A stretch of DNA of 64,000 nucleotides, taken from NCBI RefSeq assembly GCF_001460635.1, contig NZ_LN907858.1:1302001-1366000 (forward strand). The letters run 5' to 3'. Under the pieces are notes generated by a model, which was not told the origin of the DNA, ran no database searches, and was given only the letters and a program-made list of their open reading frames with translations. Each line of letters begins with the position of its first letter. The stretch's first letter is position 1. This document shows, piece by piece, positions 26,117 through 36,542 of the stretch. The translations under genes and the position numbers were made by a program. The stretch comes from Helicobacter typhlonius. Lineage in GTDB: Bacteria > Campylobacterota > Campylobacteria > Campylobacterales > Helicobacteraceae.

Positions 26117-27040
26117 TTAGTCAATATAAGTTAGATAGTGGGCATATTTTGGATTCTCACCATTGACAAGTGCAAAAAATGATTCTTGAAGTTTTTTTGT
26201 CATTGCTCCAGCTTTGCCATTGCCAATCACGCGTGCATCAAGCTCACGCACCGGCGTAATCTCCGCAGCTGTGCCGGTAAAAAATGCCTCATCAGCAATA
26301 TAGACTTCATCGCGTGTAATACGTCTTTGCTCGATTGGAATCCCCATATCCCTTGCAAGTTCTATGGTCGTGGCTTGGGTGATAGATTCTAAAGTATTAT
26401 CATAAGGTGGCGTGATGAGTTTGCCATTTCTTACGATAAAAAAGCACTCACCACTTCCTTCGGCTACAAATCCATTATCATCAAGCAACAACGCCTCATC
26501 ACAACCGCAAGAAATTGCCTCGTGCTTTGCCATTTGTGAGTTAAGATAGTTTGCCGCTACCTTTGCCTTACCCATAAAGGCTTTTATAGGATTGCGCACA
26601 AAGGAGCTTGTTTTTACCTTTATACCATTTTCTATGCCATCTTCACCCAAATACGCACCCCATTCCCACGCGGCGATTGCCACATTCACCGGCGCATTGA
26701 TGTGATTAATCCCCATTACACCATAGCCCAAATAAATGAGTGGTCGAATATACACATTACCTTTATAATCATCTCGGTTTGCTCTCAAAAGCTCTACTTG
26801 CGCTTTTTCTAGCTCCTCTTGCGTATATGGGGATTTGATACACACGATTTTTGCAGAATCTAAAAGTCGTCTCGTATGCTCTTTAAGACGAAAAATTGCT
26901 AATCCGCGCTTTGTCATATACGCCCTTGTGCCCTCAAACAAGGCATTACCATAATGCAAAGTATGTGTTAAAACATGCGTTGTCGCTTCTGCCCAAGGGA
27001 CAAGTTTGCCATCTTTCCAAATATATTTTGATTCTTTCAT
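26117..27040 (-). CDS. ilvE: IlvE, branched-chain amino acid aminotransferase
   Basis: The 307-residue protein is a class IV PLP aminotransferase with the lysine in KAKVAANYLNSQ and a following DEALLLDDNGFVAEGSGECFF. It opens with YIWKDGKLVPWAEA, typical of IlvE. It transfers the amino group in the last step of leucine, isoleucine and valine synthesis. The SPFH gene starts about ten bases after its stop. D-amino acid transaminases and lyases share the fold, but the motifs and length favour IlvE. Confidence 0.93.
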   Translation of the reverse strand: MKESKYIWKDGKLVPWAEATTHVLTHTLHYGNALFEGTRAYMTKRGLAIFRLKEHTRRLLDSAKIVCIKSPYTQEELEKAQVELLRANRDDYKGNVYIRPLIYLGYGVMGINHINAPVNVAIAAWEWGAYLGEDGIENGIKVKTSSFVRNPIKAFMGKAKVAANYLNSQMAKHEAISCGCDEALLLDDNGFVAEGSGECFFIVRNGKLITPPYDNTLESITQATTIELARDMGIPIEQRRITRDEVYIADEAFFTGTAAEITPVRELDARVIGNGKAGAMTKKLQESFFALVNGENPKYAHYLTYID

Positions 27041-27099
27041 TAAATATGCCTCCGCTTGTCGTAAAATATGCGCGATTATAGCAAAAGTTTTGTAATATT

Positions 27100-29061
27100 C
27101 TAGTGGAGTGTGTGCATTTTGTCCTCAAGCAGCAAATATTGCGTGATTTTAGTATCTAGTGTGGATTCTATCTGTGCTAATTCCTCTGCTAAAGTCAATA
27201 CACCCTGCTTCTCATACTCTTTTGGATTGCTTAGAATTTCTTGCAAGTCTTTTTGTCTTTTTTCAAGCTCTTCTATCTCTTTTGGCAATGTTTGCAGGGC
27301 AAGATTCTCTTTATAGCTTAACTTTGTGGGCTTTTTAGAATCTACCCTGTCTTGGGCTTTTTGGGGAGATTGTGTATTTTTAGATTCTATTATCTCCGCG
27401 CTCTCATAAGATGTAATCTCATTTAACTCTTTAGCAATCTGCAGATATTCACTATAAGGCATATAGCTCTGTGTGATTTTGCCATTACCCTCAAAAACGA
27501 GAATCTTTTGGGCAAGTTTATCGACAAAATACCTATCGTGACTTACAAAAATGACTGCACAAGAAAGGCTTAAAAGATACTCTTCAATAATATTAATCGT
27601 CTGTATGTCAAGGTCGTTTGTCGGCTCATCAAGGATAAAAACATCAACCTCTTTAGTGAAAAGCAGTGCCAAAGCCACGCGATTTCTTTCTCCACCACTT
27701 AATGCGCCAATTTTTTGAAAAAGCTGCTCTTTTGGAAAAAGAAAATTTTTCAAATATCCATAGACGTGCATATGCTTACCACGCACATTGATATGCTCTC
27801 CGCCATTTGGGCAAAAGGTCTCAAGCAAGTCTTTATCGTGTTCTAACATACTCGTGTGTTGGTCAAAATAACCAATGCGTATATCGCCAACCTTTATCAG
27901 TCCCGAATCCGCCTTTTGCTCCCTAAGTAATAATTTAAGCAAACTCGACTTACCCGTGCCATTTCTACCCACGATACCAATTTTATCACGAGCCAAGATT
28001 CTAAGGCTTAAGTCATCTATGAGGCACTTGCCACCTATGCTTTTATGCAAATGCTCAATTTCAAAAAGGCATTTTTGATTATTGCTGCTTTGTGTGCTGT
28101 TAAAGGATTTTTGCTCCCTCTCTAATTCAAGGCGCATTTTACGCAAAATCGCGGGATTTTTTTTCACTTCCTCACGCATAGCCAAGATTCTATCTTTCCT
28201 ACCCTCATTTCGCTTTAGACGTGCTTTCACACCGCGCCTTAGCCATTCCTCCTCACTTTTTAGAATCTTGAGAAGCTTTTGATGAGCCTTATCCATATTT
28301 TGCAATATCTCCGCCTTTTTAGCAAGATAATCCATATATCCACCATCAAAGCTTCTAGCAGCACCATTATCAAGCTCTATAATGCGCGTGGCTACTTTAT
28401 CGATAAAATATCTATCGTGGCTGATAAATACGACACTTAGACCAGATGAAGCGATAAAATCCTCCAAAAATTCCACCATTTGCACATCAAGATGATTTGT
28501 GGGCTCATCAAGGAGCAAAATATCGCAGGGCTGCAAGAGCAGACTAGCTAATGCTATACGCTTTTGCTCACCACCACTCAAAGAATTAGCAAGTCTATCC
28601 CTAAAAGTTTCTAACTCAAAACGCGTGAGAATCTCCTCGATTAACCCTTGTAAATCCCAGCCCCTATACGCGCTAAGATACGCACTCAATCGCTCATACT
28701 CCTCTAGCACCTCACTGCCTAGATTCTCATTTGTAGCCATTAATTTATGGAGTGCTTCTACTCGCTCATTAGCAGCTTTTAGCTCACTCATACTTTCAAG
28801 TAATACATCGCTAGTCGTAGCTTGTGGTGGGAAAATGGGTTTTTGTGGGAGGGATAGAATCTTAAGATTCTTAATGCTTATGCGCTCTCCGCTATCAATA
28901 TCTATTTTTGCGCTGATAATGCCTAAAAGGCTCGATTTGCCCGAGCCATTCTGCCCGACAATCGCAATTTTCTCGCCCTTTGTAATATTAACGCAGATAC
29001 GATTGAGGATAATCTTATGCTCATACTGCTTACTTACATCTTGCAGGGAGAGCAGATTCAT
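27100..29061 (-). CDS. ABC-F family ATPase (Uup-like)
   Basis: The 653-residue protein has two ABC domains without membrane helices. Walker A motifs are GQNGSGKS in the first and GRNGTGKS in the second; signatures are LSGGEQKR and LSGGERNR. A linker of about 80 residues joins them, and a C-terminal coiled coil (near residues 590-650) resembles that of Uup. ABC-F proteins act on ribosomes or DNA structures rather than transport. Its start overlaps the stop of the 497-residue protein upstream by four bases, suggesting the two proteins are made together. Confidence 0.9.
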   Translation of the reverse strand: MNLLSLQDVSKQYEHKIILNRICVNITKGEKIAIVGQNGSGKSSLLGIISAKIDIDSGERISIKNLKILSLPQKPIFPPQATTSDVLLESMSELKAANERVEALHKLMATNENLGSEVLEEYERLSAYLSAYRGWDLQGLIEEILTRFELETFRDRLANSLSGGEQKRIALASLLLQPCDILLLDEPTNHLDVQMVEFLEDFIASSGLSVVFISHDRYFIDKVATRIIELDNGAARSFDGGYMDYLAKKAEILQNMDKAHQKLLKILKSEEEWLRRGVKARLKRNEGRKDRILAMREEVKKNPAILRKMRLELEREQKSFNSTQSSNNQKCLFEIEHLHKSIGGKCLIDDLSLRILARDKIGIVGRNGTGKSSLLKLLLREQKADSGLIKVGDIRIGYFDQHTSMLEHDKDLLETFCPNGGEHINVRGKHMHVYGYLKNFLFPKEQLFQKIGALSGGERNRVALALLFTKEVDVFILDEPTNDLDIQTINIIEEYLLSLSCAVIFVSHDRYFVDKLAQKILVFEGNGKITQSYMPYSEYLQIAKELNEITSYESAEIIESKNTQSPQKAQDRVDSKKPTKLSYKENLALQTLPKEIEELEKRQKDLQEILSNPKEYEKQGVLTLAEELAQIESTLDTKITQYLLLEDKMHTLH

Positions 29062-30551
29062 TGTGGGTCAAAAGTCTTAATTTGCGCCATTGATAAAATC
29101 GCAAAATTTGTCTCTTTGTTGCGCTTAGATTCTTTACCTATTTTGATAATTCCCGCAGGTGTGCCAAATCGCAGTTCTGAATCTATATAGATAAGCTCAT
29201 ATTTTTGACGATTGACGGCACTGAAATATTCTATCTCTTTGTGAAAAGGCACGACATTATAAAACTTGCTCTTTGTCATAATCTTCACCTTAAGTTCAAG
29301 GCAAAAATCCGGATTATCAGAGAAAATCAAAAAATTTTTCATATTTTTTTGCACATACTTGTTATAATGCTGATACACAACATATTCATTATCGCGTAGC
29401 TTTGATTTATCAAGCATTTTTACGTGATTACCCAGGAAAGTCATTGCGCAAAATGGGCTATTAATGTTATGCTTAAAAAATACATTTTTAATCGCAAGTG
29501 AAGACATACCAAGCTGCCATAGCTTATTGTCAATATGCGTGGCACACACATCCATAGCATCCTTTGTCTTGCCAATGAGAATCTCATACATTTTATTAAA
29601 GACACTTTCAAACTTTTTAAGATTGTCTTTTTTGAATCCATCGGCAAGTCCCTTTAGCCTCTCATGAACTTCAGTCAATACTTTAATATCAGCCTCTGCC
29701 TTAGCCACAATCGACATCGTGCGCTTCTTTTTCTCTTCTAACACCGCTGGATCACCCTTTTTTGCGTCAATCTTAGCCTGAATCGAGCGAAGCTCCATAG
29801 CCCCCACGCGAATCTTATTCTGCATTGAAAGCTTTTTTTCATTGAAGCTCTCAATCGCCCTCAATACGCCTTTGTAGTGATACTGCGCATCAAGAAAACA
29901 CTCTTGATAGATTTTATCCGCGGTAAGATTCACATTGGTTTGAAACTGCTTATAAGAATACTCAAGCTTTGTGAGTACCTGTAAATTATCGGCAAAAACA
30001 TCTATAGTAATGTGTCTATCGTTAAATACAAGATAATCAATCGCCTTTGTAAGATAAGGCTTCACAATGGTGTAGTTAATCCTCTTTTGGTGTTCATCTT
30101 CGCTATCTGTATTCTCCTCCATACCCTTTATAGAGGTAAGCGCATTAAACTCCTCCTTAAAATACTCTTTTATTGTATCTTGTATCGGTGTGCTAATCTC
30201 AATACTGCTTAACTTGAAATAATCCGTCTCTTCAAAAATCTTCTTGGCTATATTACCCTTTGCATCTATTTCTTTGCTTTTAAGCTCATCATCGGTATTT
30301 GTGCGCCAAAAGTCAATCTCGCGTATGAGCCCACCTTCTGGGAAAGCCTGGTATTTTGAAGCCTTACAGCTTGTAACCCTGCTCCCATTACCATCTTCAT
30401 CGTCAAGGCGAAACTCTACCAACAAGCCAGCACTTGGCATTACGCGTTTGTCGTGCCAATTTTTACTACGCAACTCAAAAATTTTCTTTGTAGCATTGAT
30501 AATTACGCCATTTTTGGTTTGGTTTGAATATCTCAAAATCTTGCCGTGCAC
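29058..30551 (-). CDS. 497-residue protein with cold-shock-like start and receiver-like end, unknown function
   Basis: I do not recognise a named family. The first ~65 residues look like a small OB/cold-shock fold (MHGKILRYSNQTKNGVI then VEFRLDD). The middle (about 200-330) is strongly helical and likely coiled coil, with a Lys/Glu-rich segment and DPAVLEEKKKR. The end (about 395-470) reads as an alternating strand/helix domain (NFLIFSDNP, LIYIDSEL), like a receiver domain without a full acidic pocket. The ABC-F gene begins within its stop (ATGA-type overlap). Binding of nucleic acid or ribosomes in concert with the ABC-F protein is an inference. Confidence 0.7.
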   Translation of the reverse strand: MHGKILRYSNQTKNGVIINATKKIFELRSKNWHDKRVMPSAGLLVEFRLDDEDGNGSRVTSCKASKYQAFPEGGLIREIDFWRTNTDDELKSKEIDAKGNIAKKIFEETDYFKLSSIEISTPIQDTIKEYFKEEFNALTSIKGMEENTDSEDEHQKRINYTIVKPYLTKAIDYLVFNDRHITIDVFADNLQVLTKLEYSYKQFQTNVNLTADKIYQECFLDAQYHYKGVLRAIESFNEKKLSMQNKIRVGAMELRSIQAKIDAKKGDPAVLEEKKKRTMSIVAKAEADIKVLTEVHERLKGLADGFKKDNLKKFESVFNKMYEILIGKTKDAMDVCATHIDNKLWQLGMSSLAIKNVFFKHNINSPFCAMTFLGNHVKMLDKSKLRDNEYVVYQHYNKYVQKNMKNFLIFSDNPDFCLELKVKIMTKSKFYNVVPFHKEIEYFSAVNRQKYELIYIDSELRFGTPAGIIKIGKESKRNKETNFAILSMAQIKTFDPQ

Positions 30552-30828
30552 TTTGCGCTCCTTACACTTAATGCAGCGATGAATCTAAGTTGCAAAATCC
30601 TTTAAGATTCATTAACGCCTAAAATTCACATCAAAATTTTGTATTCTAGCTAAAAAAAATAAAAAAATCATTTATGAAATCTACAAAATCTTTATGATAT
30701 AATGAGCGACTTAGTTTCTGCCATAAATTTAGTATCAAAATTTTACAAAAATAAACAGGCTACAAAGGATTCTCATCAAACGCTTAAGATTAGATAAAAG
30801 ATTATCCGTATTTATTAGTATTGCTCTT

Positions 30829-33800
30829 GTGCTAGTGATTTTCTCCATAGCAACACTTCTTGGCGATATTATAGGGGCTTTTGGCGTATTTTGCTCGTAT
30901 GTAAATGTAGGTATCTTTGGCTATATTGGCTATATTTTAATGCCTTTTTTACTCTTTGTGTTATATAGATTTTATAAAAACCCTGTGATAGACTTTAGAC
31001 GACTTGAAATCGCTGTATCTTTTTGCCTCTTTTTCCTCGCACTTTTACTCTTGCAATCTCTCATTTTTAGCACAGGGCATTTTGGCAATGCCATAATAGC
31101 TGCATTTATGCGTTATATCAACACATTTGGGGTATGGGCAATCGATATATTTTTATTCGTATTCGCGTGGCTTATTTTCACAAATCGCAATCTCGCCCTC
31201 CTCTCAAAGCAAACAAAACATAAATGCCTTGTAGCGCGAGATGTCATCGTGCATTTTGCTATTACATATTTTCATATCACAAAATCCTTTGTCTTACGCC
31301 AAATCTCGCATATTACCCCGCACATAAAGAAGCTCTTTGGCAAAAAAACGCAAGATGTGCTTGACTTGCAACAAGCCAAGCAAGAGCGGACGACAAAGGC
31401 GTATTATGATTTTAGAGATGTAGTTATAGAAGAGGGATTTGATGAAATACACAAAGGCACGGCGCGCGTAGAATCTAACTCTTTAGAATCCCAACCCCTA
31501 GAATCTACCCTTTCAAATCCAATCTCAAACCCTGCTCAAACCCCTGCACCTTTAGATATAGTGCTAGATTCTATTCCTGCACTTTCCACCCAAAGCGCAC
31601 AGATGCAAAACGCTCAACCGCCAATAAACACAGAAGGCACAAAGCCCGAAATGAAGCAAAAATCAGTGCGCATAGAGATTGTAGAATCTACTGGACAAGA
31701 AATGAAATTGCAAGATTTTTTTGCAAATCAAATCCAAGAGCATAAAGATATGCTAAGAAGCCTCAACAAGCACATCGCTCTTACAGACCCGGCGATAAAG
31801 CCTACCCAAGCGACACTTTTCGTGCAAGATTCACAAAAATCTACACAAGAGGACAACACACCAGAGCAAAGCACATCATCAACCTACACCGGCACAGGCA
31901 CTATCCCTACACCTCCTCCGCGTCCGGCTAATCCAAGTGTGTTTTTACAGATGAGCAGCAATAACATACAAAAGGATTCAAAAGATTTGCTAGAGAGCTT
32001 GATAAAAGATAACAACATACAGGCTTCCAAGTCCCCGGGCATTAGACTATCTCCCAAGAAAGAGGCGACAAGTTCTACACATACAGAATCTACGCAACCA
32101 CAACAAATCCAAACGGGCGAGGATTCTAAAAACTTAGCGCAAAAGAGCCTTATGCACCCTCATACACAATCTACACAAAAAGACATTACGCAAAAGAGCC
32201 AAATAATAGAATCTAAAGAGCCGACATATTCGGCTTTGCATACGCCATTTACACCTATAATGCCACTCTCAAGCACACAAACACAAGATTCTAAACCTGC
32301 GGCACAAAGCATACAGGAGCAATCCACCAAAATTACAGAGACAGAAAGCATAGTTTCTAAAACACCCATAAGTGTAAATGCAAAACCACAAATAGAATCT
32401 AAGGCGCAAGTCCAAGCAACACCAAAAAAATATCAATCTCCAAGCCTCTTTACCCCTATGCAACCACTAGAGCTTGATATACAAGAAATCACCCCCTCTA
32501 CGAAAAAGAATGAGAATCCTACACAATGGGTGGATTCTATCGTGCAAGAAATCCCAACACAAAAAGAAGTGCATAAGGAAAGGCATTATGAGCGTATAAA
32601 AGAGATTGAGGAAAATAAGCACCTTTTAGATACACTCGAGTATGGCAAGGTGCAAAAGCCTACAATTTTTAAACTTCCACCCACAAGCCTACTCAATAAG
32701 CCGCCAAACGAACATATTGATATTGATGAAAATGAGATAGATAGAAAAAGTGAGAATCTCCTTGCAAAACTCAAGGTTTTTCGCATAGATGGTGATATTG
32801 TGCGCAATTATTCCGGTCCTATTGTTACAACCTTTGAATTTCGCCCCGCGCCCGATGTGAGGGTAAATAGAATCCTCACTCTAGGTGATGATTTAGCAAT
32901 GGCACTAAGTGCGCGCTCAATACGCATACAAGCCCCTGTGCCAGGCAAAGATGTCGTAGGGATAGAGATTCCAAACAATACCACGCAAACCATTTATTTA
33001 CGCGAGATTTTAGAATCCGATGTGTTTAAAACTTCCACTTCGCCGCTTACTCTCGCACTCGGCAAGGATATTATCGGCAATCCTTTTGTTACAGATTTAA
33101 AAAAAGCACCGCATCTGCTTATTGCGGGAACAACAGGAAGTGGTAAGAGTGTGGGGTTGAATGCGATGATTCTCTCGCTGCTTTATAAAAACACTCCCGA
33201 TACGCTCAAACTCCTAATGATTGACCCAAAGAAAGTGGAGTTTAGCATTTATGGAGATATTCCTCATCTTATTACGCCAATTATTTCTGAAGCTAAAAAA
33301 GCAATTACCGCCCTTAATAGTGCGGTAAGCGAAATGGAGCGGCGACTTGATTTGATGAGTGAAGTGGGAGCTAGGGATATTGATACATATAATCGCAAAA
33401 TGATAGACGATAATGGCAAAACGCTCCCTTATCTTGTTATCATCATCGATGAATTAGCCGATTTGATGATGACAGGAGGCAAAGAAGTGGAGTTTGCCCT
33501 TGCGCGTGTCGCACAAATGGGACGCGCCTCTGGAATCCACCTCATCATAGCGACCCAACGACCGAGTGTAGATGTGATTACTGGACTTATCAAGGCGAAC
33601 TTGCCCTCACGCATTAGCTACAAGGTGGGGAGCAAAATAGATTCTAAAGTTATTCTTGATGGCTTTGGTGCCGAATCTCTGCTCGGCAGAGGTGATATGC
33701 TTTTCAAGCTAGCTGATAGAATGATACGACTTCACGCGCCTTGGAGCACAGAAGATGAAATAGAAGAAGTTGCGGATTTTATCAAATCACAACAAAAAGT

Positions 33801-34053
33801 AGAGTATGACAAAGACTTTATGCCTGATGAAAAAGATGAAATAAGCCAAAGTGTCGAAACTTCAGCGAGTAGCGATGATATAGCAAAGGCAAAAAGCATT
33901 TTCTTAGAGGATAATAAAACCTCGATTAGCTTTTTACAAAGGAAGCTCAAAATAGGCTACAACAAAGCCGCAGAAATCGTAGAGCAGCTTGAAAAAGAGG
34001 GCTTTTTGTCTAAACCAAATGCAAGAGGTGTGCGCGAAATCATCGGTAAATAA
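30829..34053 (+). CDS. ftsK: FtsK, DNA translocase of the division septum
   Basis: The protein is at least 1074 residues, with about four N-terminal membrane helices and a linker of some 400 residues rich in Ser, Thr, Gln and Pro. The motor domain has GTTGSGKS (Walker A), VIIIDELADL (Walker B) and IATQRPSVD, and a C-terminal winged-helix gamma domain follows. It pumps DNA towards dif and coordinates chromosome resolution with division. The first standard start codon (GTG at 30829) cuts the first membrane helix in half. The same frame is open from 30733, and the codon ATC at 30775, six bases behind AAGG, would give an N-terminus KRLRLDKRLSVFISIALV. Confidence 0.93.
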   Translation: MLVIFSIATLLGDIIGAFGVFCSYVNVGIFGYIGYILMPFLLFVLYRFYKNPVIDFRRLEIAVSFCLFFLALLLLQSLIFSTGHFGNAIIAAFMRYINTFGVWAIDIFLFVFAWLIFTNRNLALLSKQTKHKCLVARDVIVHFAITYFHITKSFVLRQISHITPHIKKLFGKKTQDVLDLQQAKQERTTKAYYDFRDVVIEEGFDEIHKGTARVESNSLESQPLESTLSNPISNPAQTPAPLDIVLDSIPALSTQSAQMQNAQPPINTEGTKPEMKQKSVRIEIVESTGQEMKLQDFFANQIQEHKDMLRSLNKHIALTDPAIKPTQATLFVQDSQKSTQEDNTPEQSTSSTYTGTGTIPTPPPRPANPSVFLQMSSNNIQKDSKDLLESLIKDNNIQASKSPGIRLSPKKEATSSTHTESTQPQQIQTGEDSKNLAQKSLMHPHTQSTQKDITQKSQIIESKEPTYSALHTPFTPIMPLSSTQTQDSKPAAQSIQEQSTKITETESIVSKTPISVNAKPQIESKAQVQATPKKYQSPSLFTPMQPLELDIQEITPSTKKNENPTQWVDSIVQEIPTQKEVHKERHYERIKEIEENKHLLDTLEYGKVQKPTIFKLPPTSLLNKPPNEHIDIDENEIDRKSENLLAKLKVFRIDGDIVRNYSGPIVTTFEFRPAPDVRVNRILTLGDDLAMALSARSIRIQAPVPGKDVVGIEIPNNTTQTIYLREILESDVFKTSTSPLTLALGKDIIGNPFVTDLKKAPHLLIAGTTGSGKSVGLNAMILSLLYKNTPDTLKLLMIDPKKVEFSIYGDIPHLITPIISEAKKAITALNSAVSEMERRLDLMSEVGARDIDTYNRKMIDDNGKTLPYLVIIIDELADLMMTGGKEVEFALARVAQMGRASGIHLIIATQRPSVDVITGLIKANLPSRISYKVGSKIDSKVILDGFGAESLLGRGDMLFKLADRMIRLHAPWSTEDEIEEVADFIKSQQKVEYDKDFMPDEKDEISQSVETSASSDDIAKAKSIFLEDNKTSISFLQRKLKIGYNKAAEIVEQLEKEGFLSKPNARGVREIIGK

Positions 34054-34219
34054 TGCGCTGTGGCTTCTAAAATTTACACGATTAAGAATCTGTGAGATTT
34101 AAATTTTTTAGAAACAAACTTTTCAAAGTTCATAAGATTCTAAAATCATTAGAAAATCTGCTTCGTAATGCTAGAAAATGGGTAAAAGTCAAGGCTTAAT
34201 AAATATTTATTTTAAACTT

Positions 34220-34225
34220 ATACAA
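34220..34225 (+). promoter_or_regulatory. Possible -10 box of htrA
   Basis: TACAAT, within TATACAAT, 37 bases before the htrA ATG in an AT-rich stretch. No clear -35 box, as is usual for Helicobacter sigma-80 promoters. Confidence 0.4.
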
Positions 34226-34261
34226 TACCACACAAATAATTTAATATTTAAGGAGTATTTT

Positions 34262-35686
34262 ATGAAATATATTCTATGTGTATGTATTCTTGCACTCTCT
34301 AACTTATGCGCGATTGATTTTTTAGAAGCACCCAAAGCACAAAAACGCATTAATCCACAAGTAGGCAATGATACAATTTATTCTTTTAACTCTTCGATCG
34401 AAGAAGCTAAAAAAGCGGTGGTTAATATCTCCACGCAAAAAAATGTGAGCAATCAAATCCCAAATCACCCAATGTTTAACGACCCATTTTTTCAGCAATT
34501 TTTCGGTGATATTTATGGGCAGATTCCAAAAGACCGCATAGAGCGCAGTTTAGGCAGTGGCGTAATCATCTCGAGCAATGGCTACATCATTACAAATAAT
34601 CACGTGATTGAGGATGCAGACAAGGTGCTTGTCTCACTCTCAAATAGCACAAAAGAATATACAGCAAAAGTTGTGGGCACGGACGCGCGTAGCGATTTAG
34701 CAGTGATTAAAATTGACGTGAACAACCTCTCGCCTATTAGTTTTGCCGATAGCTCAAATGTGCTCATCGGCGATGTGGTATTTGCGATTGGGAATCCTTT
34801 CGGTGTGGGAGAGAGTATCACGCAAGGCATTGTTTCAGCACTCAATAAAAGCGGAATTGGCATTAACGACTATGAAAACTTTATCCAAACTGACGCTTCA
34901 ATCAATCCGGGCAATTCCGGCGGTGCGCTGGTGGATTCACGAGGTGCGCTCATTGGTATCAATACCGCCATTCTCTCGCGCACAGGTGGAAATCACGGCA
35001 TAGGCTTTGCCATACCTTCAGATATGGTAAAAAAAATCGCTAAAGAACTCGTAGAGAAAGGAAGTATTAAGCGAGGATTCTTGGGTGTTGGGATTCAAGA
35101 TATTAGCAAAGATTTAAAGGAAAGCTATGGTGATAATACTGGCGCGGTTGTCATTAGTCTCGAACCTCAATCCCCTGCGGCAAAGGCGGGGCTTATGGTG
35201 TGGGACCTCATCACACACGTAAATGGCAAAAAAGTTTCAAGTGCAGCAGAGCTAAGAAATCTTATCGGTTTGCTTTCTCCAAATGAAAGAGTGGTAGTGA
35301 AGTTCATCCGCGATAAACAAGAGCGCGTGGCACAAATCACACTTGCCGAACTCCTAGATGATAAGTCAAAGCCATCATCACCTGCAACACAAAACACACC
35401 CAGCGGTGCAGGAATAGAGGGGTTGAGTGTCGAAGAGCTCACTCCAGCATTGAAGCAAAAGTATAGAATCCCAAACAATATAGAGGGTGTCATCATTTCG
35501 CGTGTGAATCCAAACTCAAAGGCTAAGGAAGCGGGATTTGAGGTGGGTGATATTATCGCGCAAGTGGAGAATATCAGCATAAAAAAGCCTGCTGATTTAA
35601 GCAATGCTTTTGCGCGATTAAAGGGCAAAAATAAGCGGGTTCTCGTATATAGCAGTAGCGGCACGAAAACTATACTCATTAAATAG
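34262..35686 (+). CDS. htrA: HtrA/DegP-type periplasmic serine protease
   Basis: The 474-residue protein has a signal peptide (about 4-18, ending NLCA), a trypsin-like domain with the triad His in ITNNHVIED, Asp in SDLAVIKID and Ser in NPGNSGGALVD, and two PDZ domains (from about 255 and 385). It degrades misfolded periplasmic proteins; in H. pylori and Campylobacter the secreted form cleaves host E-cadherin. The frame opens earlier, but AAGGAG before the ATG at 34262 and the signal peptide decide the start. cheR follows 13 bases later. Confidence 0.95.
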   Translation: MKYILCVCILALSNLCAIDFLEAPKAQKRINPQVGNDTIYSFNSSIEEAKKAVVNISTQKNVSNQIPNHPMFNDPFFQQFFGDIYGQIPKDRIERSLGSGVIISSNGYIITNNHVIEDADKVLVSLSNSTKEYTAKVVGTDARSDLAVIKIDVNNLSPISFADSSNVLIGDVVFAIGNPFGVGESITQGIVSALNKSGIGINDYENFIQTDASINPGNSGGALVDSRGALIGINTAILSRTGGNHGIGFAIPSDMVKKIAKELVEKGSIKRGFLGVGIQDISKDLKESYGDNTGAVVISLEPQSPAAKAGLMVWDLITHVNGKKVSSAAELRNLIGLLSPNERVVVKFIRDKQERVAQITLAELLDDKSKPSSPATQNTPSGAGIEGLSVEELTPALKQKYRIPNNIEGVIISRVNPNSKAKEAGFEVGDIIAQVENISIKKPADLSNAFARLKGKNKRVLVYSSSGTKTILIK

Positions 35687-35699
35687 GAAATCTACCACA

Positions 35700-36542
35700 A
35701 TGGCAACACTTGATGCGAAGCAGTTGGCACTTATTAAAGAGAGTCTCTATAAATACTGCGGCATTTATCTAAGTGATACAAAGCTCACAATGATAAAAAA
35801 TAGAATCTACTCTCTTATGCGCGAGACGCATATGCTCAATATAAACGAACTCTTGTTAAGTATTGAAAATAATAACAATATCCAACAAAAATTCATTAAT
35901 AGCTTCACAACAAACAAAACTGACTTTTTCCGCGAATATCCACATTTCCAAGATATGATTGACCGCTCGTTGCCCGTGCTTTTTAAGCTCAATCGCCCTA
36001 TTAAGATTTTTTGCTGTGCGAGTTCTACAGGACAGGAGCCTTATTCTATCGCTATGAGTGTGCTATACGCACAAAAGCTTTACAAGACAAATGTGCCCGT
36101 GAGTATTGTAGCCACTGATATTGATACCGATGTGCTACAAAAGGCGAGGGAGGGCATTTACACAATTGATTTTAAAGTTGATAAATTCCCTGCTTGGTGC
36201 AACCTTGATGAATATTTTGACTCGCTTGATGATGGCAAAAATCCAAATATACGTCTCCTCAAGGTCAAAGACAAGCTTAAATCGATGGTTACCTTTAAAA
36301 AGCTCAATCTTTTCAACAAGCACTATCCATTTATGAATAATGAATTTGACATATTATTCTGTCGCAATGTGCTTATTTATTTCAAACAAAAAGACCAACT
36401 TGACATTTTAACACGTCTCATCAATACCTTGCGCATTGATGGGGTATTTTATCTCGGGCATTCCGAAATTCTCTATGATCTAGAGGATAAATTCGAAAGG
36501 CTTGGCAATAAAACTTTTATCAAAATTAAAGGTATAAAATGA
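35700..36542 (+). CDS. cheR: CheR, chemoreceptor glutamate methyltransferase
   Basis: A 280-residue protein with the CheR plan: a helical N-terminal domain (about 1-75) and an S-adenosylmethionine-binding domain containing ASSTGQEPYSIAM, the ATDIDTDVL acidic loop and FCRNVLIYF near residue 225. It methylates chemoreceptor glutamates in the cytoplasm for adaptation. Its stop overlaps the start of cheB by four bases (ATGA). H. pylori lacks CheR and CheB, while Campylobacter jejuni has both next to each other as here. Confidence 0.93.
   Translation: MATLDAKQLALIKESLYKYCGIYLSDTKLTMIKNRIYSLMRETHMLNINELLLSIENNNNIQQKFINSFTTNKTDFFREYPHFQDMIDRSLPVLFKLNRPIKIFCCASSTGQEPYSIAMSVLYAQKLYKTNVPVSIVATDIDTDVLQKAREGIYTIDFKVDKFPAWCNLDEYFDSLDDGKNPNIRLLKVKDKLKSMVTFKKLNLFNKHYPFMNNEFDILFCRNVLIYFKQKDQLDILTRLINTLRIDGVFYLGHSEILYDLEDKFERLGNKTFIKIKGIK

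Noticed and set aside
32160-32463. Minus-strand frames within the ftsK linker
   Set aside because: They are shadows created by the repeated Ser/Thr/Gln codons of the linker and have no ribosome-binding sites.
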